From positions 12,880,605-12,944,604 of the forward strand of contig OX459103.1 of assembly GCA_949775045.1 (NCBI GenBank): a stretch of DNA of 64,000 nt. Reading direction: 5' to 3'. Position 1 is the stretch's first letter; every line of letters begins with the position of its first letter. The translations under genes were made by a program, and so were the position numbers. Origin of the DNA: Metridium senile (Eukaryota; Cnidaria; Anthozoa; Actiniaria; Metridiidae). The notes under the pieces were generated by a model, which searched no databases, was not told where the DNA came from, and saw only the letters and a list, made by a program, of their open reading frames with translations. Shown piece by piece: positions 57,182-64,000 of the stretch.

Positions 57182-59786
57182 GGGCATTCTGGGTAAGATT
57201 TTGTAGTTTTTCCGAAATAGAACTTTTCAGTTTTATCAGAAAGCTTAGATATTTCTAGACATTGTTCTCAGGGTCCTAGCAATCATTTTGAGTCGAAAAC
57301 CCCGATTGTTTTGACACATTTTTAGCAAATCCCAAAGGCCATAAGGCATTCTGGGTATGATTTTGTAGTTTTTCCTAAATAAAACTTTTCGGTTTTATCA
57401 GAGAGCTTAGATATTTCTAGACATTGTACTTGGGGCCTAAGCGATCACTTTGAGTCGAAAACCCCGATTTTTTTGAACGACTTTTAGAGACCCCTCTGGT
57501 AGTCTATAGGGCATTCTGGGTAAGATTTTGTAGTTTTTCCTAAATAGATTTTTCGGTTTTATCAGAAAGCTTAGATATTTCTAGACATTGTTCTCAGGGT
57601 CCTAGCAATCATTTTAAGTTGAAAACCCCGATTGTTTTGACACATTTTTAGCAAATCCCAAAGGCGATAAGGCATTCTGGGTATGATTTTGGAGTTTTTC
57701 CTCAATAAAATTTTTCGGTTTTATCAGAAAGCTTAGATATTTTTAGGCATTGTTCTCAGGGTCCTAGCGATCATTTTGAGTCGAAAACCCCGATTGTTTT
57801 GATACATTTTTAGCAAATCCCAAAGGCCATAAGGCATTCTGGGTATGATTTTGTAGTATTTCCTAAATAAAATTTTTTGGTTTTATCAGAAAGCTTAGAT
57901 ATTTCTAGACATTGTACTCGGGGTCTAAGCGATCACTTTGAGTCGAAAACCCCGATTTTTTTTAACGACTTTTAGAGACCCCTCTGGTAGTCTATAGGGC
58001 ATTCTGGGTAAGATTTTGTAGTTTTTCCGAAATAGAACTTTTCAGTTTTATCAGAAAGCTTAGATATTTCTAGACATTGTTCTCAGGGTCCTAGCAATCA
58101 TTTTGAGTCGAAAACCCCGATTGTTTTGACACATTTTTAGCAAATCCCAAAGGCCATAAGGGATTCTGGGTATGATTTTGTAGTTTTTCCTAAATAAAAT
58201 TTGTCGGTTTTATCAGAAAGCTTAGATATTTTTAGGCATTGTTCTCAGGGTCTAAGCGATCACTTTGAGTCGAAAACCCCGATTTTTTTGAACGACTTTT
58301 AGAGACCCCTCTGGTAGTCTATAGGGCATTCTGGGTAAGATTTTGTAGTTTTTCCTAAATAGAATTTTCGGTTTGATGAGAAAGCTTAGATATTTCTAGA
58401 CATTGTTCTCAGGGTCCTAGCTATCATTTTGAGTCGAAAACCCCGATTGTTTTGACACATTTTTAGCAAATCCCAAAGGCCATAAGGCATTCTGGGTATG
58501 ATTTTGTAGTTTTTCCTAAATAAAATTTTTCGGTTTTATCAGAAAGCTTAGATATTTCTAGACATTGTTCTCGGGGTTTAAGAGATCACTTTGAGCCGAA
58601 AACTCCGGTTTTTTTAACGACTTTTAGAGACCCCTCTGGTAGTCTATAGGGCATTCTGGGTAAGATTTTGTAGTTTTTCCTAAATAGAATTTTCGGTTTT
58701 ATCAGAAAGCTTAGATATTTCTAGACATTGTTCTCAGGGTCCTAGCGATCATTTTGAGTCGAAAACCCCGATTGTTTTGACACATTTTTAGCAAATCCCA
58801 AAGGCCATAAGGCATTCTGGGTATGATTTTGTAGTTTTTCCTAAATAAAATTTGTCGGTTTTATCAGAAAGCTTAGATATTTTTAGGCATTGTTCTCAGG
58901 GTCTAAGCGATCACTTTGAGTCGAAAACCCCGATTTTTTTGAACGACTTTTAGAGACCCCTCTGGTAGTCTATAGGGCATTCTGGGTAAGATTTTGTAGT
59001 TTTTCCGAAATAGAACTTTTCAGTTTTATCAGAAAGCTTAGATATTTCTAGACATTGTTCTCAGGGTCCTAGCAATCATTTTGAGTCGAAAACCCCGATT
59101 GTTTTGACACATTTTTAGCAAATCCCAAAGGCCATAAGGCATTCTGGGTATGATTTTGTAGTTTTTCCTAAATAAAACTTTTCGGTTTTATCAGAGAGCT
59201 TAGATATTTCTAGACATTGTACTTGGGGCCTAAGCGATCACTTTGAGTCGAAAACCCCGATTTTTTTGAACGACTTTTAGAGACCCCTCTGGTAGTCTAT
59301 AGGGCATTCTGGGTAAGATTTTGTAGTTTTTCCTAAATAGATTTTTCGGTTTTATCAGAAAGCTTAGATATTTCTAGACATTGTTCTCAGGGTCCTAGCA
59401 ATCATTTTAAGTTGAAAACCCCGATTGTTTTGACACATTTTTAGCAAATCCCAAAGGCGATAAGGCATTCTGGGTATGATTTTGGAGTTTTTCCTCAATA
59501 AAATTTTTCGGTTTTATCAGAAAGCTTAGATATTTTTAGGCATTGTTCTCAGGGTCCTAGCGATCATTTTGAGTCGAAAACCCCGATTGTTTTGATACAT
59601 TTTTAGCAAATCCCAAAGGCCATAAGGCATTCTGGGTATGATTTTGTAGTATTTCCTAAATAAAATTTTTTGGTTTTATCAGAAAGCTTAGATATTTCTA
59701 GACATTGTACTCGGGGTCTAAGCGATCACTTTGAGTCGAAAACCCCGATTTTTTTTAACGACTTTTAGAGACCCCTCTGGTAGTCT
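57182..59786 (+). repeat. 1793-bp eleven-monomer higher-order repeat
   Basis: 57,182-57,993 matches 58,975-59,786. Markers: ttttaagttgaaaac (57,613 and 59,406), tttgatacattttt (57,798 and 59,591), cagagagcttag with acttggggcctaag, and aaatagatttttcgg. The match ends where tagtctatag meets tagtctttag at about 57,994/59,787. Confidence 0.78.
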
Positions 59787-61110
59787 TTAGGGCATTCTGG
59801 GTAAGATTTTGTAGTTTTTCCGAAATAGAACTTTTCAGTTTTATCAGAAAGCTTAGATATTTCTAGACATTGTTCTCAGGGTCCTAGCAATCATTTTGAG
59901 TCGAAAACCCCGATTGTTTTGACACATTTTTAGCAAATCCCAAAGGCCATAAGGGATTCTGGGTATGATTTTGTAGTTTTTCCTAAATAAAACTTTTCGG
60001 TTTTATCAGAAAGCTTAGATATTTCTAGACATTGTACTTGGGGCCTAAGCGATCACTTTGAGTCGAAAACCCCGATTTTTTTTAACGACTTTTAGAGACC
60101 CCTCTGGTAGTCTATAGGGCATTCTGGGTAAGATTTTGTAGTTTTTCCTAAATAGAATTTTCGGTTTGATGAGAAAGCTTAGATATTTCTAGACATTGTT
60201 CTCAGGGTCCTAGCGATCATCTTGAGTCGAAAACCCCGATTGTTTTGACACATTTTTAGCAAATCCCAAAGGTCATAAGGCATTCTGGGTATGATTTTGT
60301 AGTTTTTCCTAAATAAAATTTGTCGGTTTTATCAGAAAGCTTAGATATTTTTAGGCATTGTTCTCAGGGTCTAAGCGATCACTTTGAGTCGAAAACCCCG
60401 ATTTTTTTTGAACGACTTTTAGAGACCCCTCTGGTAGTCTATAGGGCATTCTGGGTAAGATTTTGTAGTTTTTCCTAAATAGAATTTTCGGTTTTATCAG
60501 AAAGCTTAGATATTTCTAGACATTGTTCTCAGGGTCCTAGCTATCATTTTGAGTCGAAAACCCCGATTGTTTTGACACATTTTTAGCAAATCCCAAAGGC
60601 CATAAGGCATTCTGGGTATGATTTTGTAGTTTTTCCTAAATAAAATTTTTCGGTTTTATCAGAAAGCTTAGATATTTCTAGACATTGTTCTCGGGGTTTA
60701 AGAGATCACTTTGAGCCGAAAACTCCGGTTTTTTTAACGACTTTTAGAGACCCCTCTGGTAGTCTATAGGGCATTCTGGGTAAGATTTTGTAGTTTTTCC
60801 TAAATAGAATTTTCGGTTTTATCAGAAAGCTTAGATATTTCTAGACATTGTTCTCAGGGTCCTAGCGATCATTTTGAGTCGAAAACCCCGATTGTTTTGA
60901 CACATTTTTAGCAAATCCCAAAGGCCATAAGGCATTCTGGGTATGATTTTGTAGTTTTTCCTAAATAAAATTTGTCGGTTTTATCAGAAAGCTTAGATAT
61001 TTTTAGGCATTGTTCTCAGGGTCTAAGCGATCACTTTGAGTCGAAAACCCCGATTTTTTTGAACGACTTTTAGAGACCCCTCTGGTAGTCTATAGGGCAT
61101 TCTGGGTAAG
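58230..61110 (+). repeat. 2120-bp thirteen-monomer higher-order repeat
   Basis: aactccggttttttt occurs at 58,601 and 60,721, and the surrounding string (cctagctatcatttt, gagccgaaaac, then aaaatttgtcgg with ggcattgttctcagggtcta) is the same in both. Limits are approximate. This overlaps the 1793-bp repeat, as expected where units have been re-duplicated with different registers. Confidence 0.7.
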
Positions 61111-61239
61111 ATTTTGTAGTTTTTCCTAAATAGAATTTTCGGTTTTATCAGAAAGCTTAGATATTTTTAGACATTGTTCTCAGGGTCCTAGCAATCATTT
61201 TGAGTCGAAAACCCCGATTGTTTTGACACATTTTTAGCA

Positions 61240-64000
61240 AATCCCAAAAGCCATAAGGCATTCTGGGTATGATTTTGTAGTTTTTCCTAAATAAAATTTT
61301 TCGGTTTTATCAGAAAGCTTAGATATTTTTAGGCATTGTTCTCAGGGTCCTAGCGATCATTTTGAGTCGAAAACCCCGATTGTTTTGACACATTTTTAGC
61401 AAATCCCAAAGGCCATAAGGCATTCTGGGTATGATTTTGTAGTTTTTCCTAAATAAAATTTTTCGGTTTTATCAGAAAGCTTAGATATTTCTAGACATTG
61501 TTCTCGGGGTCTAAGCGATCACTTTGAGCCGAAAACCCCGATTTTTTTGAACGACTTTTAGAGACCCCTCTGGTAGTCTTTAGAGCATTCTGGGTAAGAT
61601 TTTGTAGTTTTTCCGAAATAGAACTTTTCAGTTTTATCAGAAAGCTTAGATATTTCTAGACATTGTTCTCAGGGTCCTAGCAATCATTTTGAGTCGAAAA
61701 CCCCGATTGTTTTGACACATTTTTAGCAAATCCCAAAGGCCATAAGGCATTCTGGGTATGATTTTGTAGTTTTTCCTAAATAAAACTTTTCGGTTTTATC
61801 AGAAAGCTTAGATATTTTTAGGCATTGTTCTCAGGGTCCTAGCGATCATTTTGAGTCGAAAACACCGATTGTTTTGACACATTTTTAGCAAATCCCAAAG
61901 GCCATAAGGCATTCTGGGTATGATTTTGTAGTTTTTCCTAAATAAAATTTTTCGGTTTTATCAGAAAGCTTAGATATTTCTAGACATTGTACTCGGGGTC
62001 TAAGCGATCACTTTGAGTCGAAAACCCCGATTTTTTTTAACGACTTTTAGAGACCCCTCTGGTAGTCTATAGGGCATTCTGGGTAAGATTTTGTAGTTTT
62101 TCCTAAATAGAATTTTCGGTTTTATCAGAAAGCTTAGATATTTCTAGACATTGTTCTCAGGGTCCTAGCGATCATTTTGAGTCTAAAACTCCGATTGTTT
62201 TGACACATTTTTAGCCAATCCCAAAGGCCATAAGGCATTCTAGGTATGATTTTGAAGTTTTTCCTAAATAAAATTTGTCGGTTTTATCAGAAAGCTTAGA
62301 TATTTTTAGGCATTGTTCTCAGGGTCTAAGCGATCACTTTGAGTCGAAAACCCCGATTTTTTTGAACGACTTTTAGAGACCCCTCTGGTAGTCTATAGGG
62401 CATTCTGGGTAAGATTTTGTAGTTTTTCCTAAATAGAATTTTCGGTTTTATCAGAAAGCTTAGATATTTTTAAACATTGTTCTCAGGGTCCTAGCAATCA
62501 TTTTGAGTCGAAAACCCCGATTGTTTTGACACATTTTTAGCAAATCCCAAAAGCCATAAGGCATTCTGGGTATGATTTTGTAGTTTTTTCCTAAATAAAA
62601 TTTTTCGGTTTTATCAGAAAGCTTAGATATTTCTAGACATTGTACTTGGGGTCTAAGCGATCACTTTGAGTCGAAAACCCCGATTTTTTTTAACGACTTT
62701 TAGAGACCCCTCTGGTAGTCTATAGGGCATTCTGGGTAAGATTTTGTAGTTTTTCCTAAATAGAATTTTCGGTTTTATCAGAAAGCTTAGATATTTCTAG
62801 ACATTGTTCTCAGGGTCCTAGCAATCATTTTGAGTCGAAAACCCCGATTGTTTTGACACATTTTTAGCAAATCCCAAAGGCCATAAGGCATTCTGGGTAT
62901 GATTTTGGAGTTTTTCCTCAATAAAATTTTTCGGTTTTATCAGAAAGCTTAGATATTTCTAGACATTGTACTCGGGGTCTAAGCGATCACTTTGAGTCGA
63001 AAACCCCGATTTTTTTTAACGACTTTTAGAGACCCCTCTGATAGTCTATAGGGCATTCTGGGTAAGATTTTGTAGTTTTTCCGAAATAGAACTTTTCAGT
63101 TTTATCAGAAAGCTTAGATATTTCTAGACATTGTTCTCAGGGTCCTAGCAATCATTTTGAGTCGAAAACCCCGATTGTTTTGACACATTTTTAGCAAATC
63201 CCAAAGGCCATAAGGCATTCTAGGTATGATTTTGAAGTTTTTCCTAAATAAAATTTGTCGGTTTTATCAGAAAGCTTAGATATTTTTAGGCATTGTTCTC
63301 AGGGTCTAAGCGATCACTTTGAGTCGAAAACCCCGATTTTTTTGAACGACTTTTAGAGACCCCTCTGGTAGTCTATAGGGCATTCTGGGTAAGATTTTGT
63401 AGTTTTTCCTAAATAGAATTTTCGGTTTTATCAGAAAGCTTAGATATTTTTAGACATTGTTCTCAGGGTCCTAGCAATCATTTTGAGTCGAAAACCCCGA
63501 TTGTTTTGACACATTTTTAGCAAATCCCAAAAGCCATAAGGCATTCTGGGTATGATTTTGTAGTTTTTCCTAAATAAAATTTGTCGGTTTTATCAGAAAG
63601 CTTAGATATTTCTAGACATTGTACTTGGGGTCTAAGCGATCACTTTGAGTCGAAAACCCCGATTTTTTTGAACGACTTTTAGAGACCCCTCTGGTAGTCT
63701 TTAGGGCATTCTGGGTAAGATTTTGTAGTTTTTCCTAAATAGAATTTTCGGTTTTATCAGGAAGCTTAGATATTTCTAGACATTGTTCTCAGGGTCCTAG
63801 CAATCATTTTGAGTCGAAAACCCCGATTGTTTTGACACATTTTTAGCAAATCCCAAAGGCGATAAGGCATTCTGGGTATGATTTTGGAGTTTTTCCTCAA
63901 TAAAATTTTTTGGTTTTATCAGAAAGCTTAGATATTTTTAGGCATTGTTCTCAGGGTCCTAGCGATCATTTTGAGTCGAAAACCCCGATTGTTTTGACAC
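61240..64000 (+). repeat. Terminal domain II block with ~980-bp periodicity
   Basis: cccaaaagccataagg occurs near 61,244, 62,547 and 63,527; the last two are 980 bp apart. Other marks are ttttagccaatccc near 62,209, tagttttttcctaaat near 62,581 (one extra T) and caggaagctt near 63,759. The window ends inside a B monomer, so the array continues beyond it. Confidence 0.75.

Larger units (their letters stand above)
1..64000 (+). repeat. Satellite DNA array, ~163-bp monomers, whole window
   Basis: About 360 direct tandem monomers of 161-165 bp fill the window apart from eleven 498-bp insertions. Each monomer holds three well-kept blocks: gagtcgaaaaccccgatt at the start chosen here, ggcattctgggta in the middle, and cagaaagcttagatattt near residue 113-130 of the unit. 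All monomers point the same way; I saw no inversion. No monomer carries a long open frame. Monomer length near nucleosome size, two alternating families and multi-level higher-order repeats are typical of centromeric or pericentromeric satellites; that location is inferred, since no chromosomal context is visible. It is not primate alpha satellite, which is 171 bp with a different sequence. Confidence 0.97.
31141..64000 (+). repeat. Domain II satellite, insertion-free
   Basis: From about 31,141 the A monomers switch from tttttgggttttatc to aattttcggttttatc, and new variants appear: ccgaaatagaacttttcag (first near 31,944), gagccgaaaac (near 32,510), gaaaacaccgattg (near 33,340), and ctaggtatgattttgaag (near 33,714). 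Monomers are 162-164 bp. There is no LTR fragment in this 32.9 kb. Length of T-runs, tttttttgaacgac against ttttttttaacgac, varies among A monomers. Higher-order units are listed separately. Confidence 0.85.

Noticed and set aside
1..64000. CRISPR array
   Set aside because: The repeats are contiguous 161-165 bp monomers that resemble each other along their full length. There are no short direct repeats separated by unique spacers and no cas genes.
1..64000. Primate alpha satellite
   Set aside because: Monomer length is 161-165 bp rather than 171 bp, and the sequence does not resemble alpha satellite apart from a partial, possibly chance CENP-B-box likeness.
1..64000. Telomeric or subtelomeric array
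   Set aside because: No runs of short telomere-type repeats on either strand. The ccccga and ggggtt phrases are single occurrences in each monomer.
31141..64000. Additional diverged insertions in domain II
   Set aside because: Monomer spacing stays at 161-165 bp throughout and none of the insertion's phrases (for example gacaaaaccgagg or ggcgccagacatcg) appears after 27,067.

Overview
The whole 64 kb window is one uninterrupted tandem-repeat (satellite) array with no recognisable host gene, rRNA, tRNA or CRISPR. It consists of about 360 head-to-tail monomers of 161-165 bp, all in the same orientation and AT-rich. Every monomer carries the phrase gagtcgaaaaccccgatt near its start (with point variants) and cagaaagcttagatattt about 115 bp later. 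This is the architecture of centromeric or pericentromeric heterochromatin in a eukaryote. I cannot name the species. The insect-like LTR fragment and the overall look favour an invertebrate, but that is a weak inference.

Two monomer families, here called A (about 164-165 bp) and B (about 161-162 bp), mostly alternate to give a dimer of about 326 bp. They differ in the body (A: aacgacttttagagacccct, then tagtctatagggcattctgg; B: gacacatttttagcaaatcc, then ggccataaggcattctgg) and in the tail (A: ctcagggtcctagc; B: ctcggggtctaagcgatc). Monomers with an A body and a B tail, or the reverse, break the alternation and give A-A or B-B neighbours.

Domain I (1 to about 31,140) is marked by A monomers with tttttgggttttatc. 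Eleven copies of one 498-bp insertion lie in it, starting at 2193, 5754, 10137, 11252, 13673, 15115, 17374, 19468, 22706, 24638 and 26570. The insertion looks like the LTR of a retrotransposon followed by about 20 bp of leader. It begins TGTGTACG, has AATAAA about 75 bp before a CGTGACA end, and is followed by TGGCGAG as a possible primer-binding site. All copies have the same two junctions with the satellite and the same 34-36 bp satellite deletion. The simplest reading is one insertion that was later copied with its flanks as part of higher-order repeats, rather than eleven transpositions.

Domain II (about 31,141 to 64,000) has no insertion. It carries private variants such as ccgaaatagaacttttcag, gagccgaaaac and the shortened aattttcggtttt. 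Higher-order units of several sizes occur: about 979 bp (6 monomers) in both domains; 3561, 1115, 1932 and 1634/1308 bp in domain I; and 978, 2443, 2287/1795, 1793 and 2120 bp in domain II. The three 1932-bp units at 21,402-27,197 and the two 2443-bp units at 44,420-49,305 look like the freshest amplifications.

All comparisons were made by eye. Unit boundaries are good to a few bases where a diagnostic variant was used and are approximate elsewhere.
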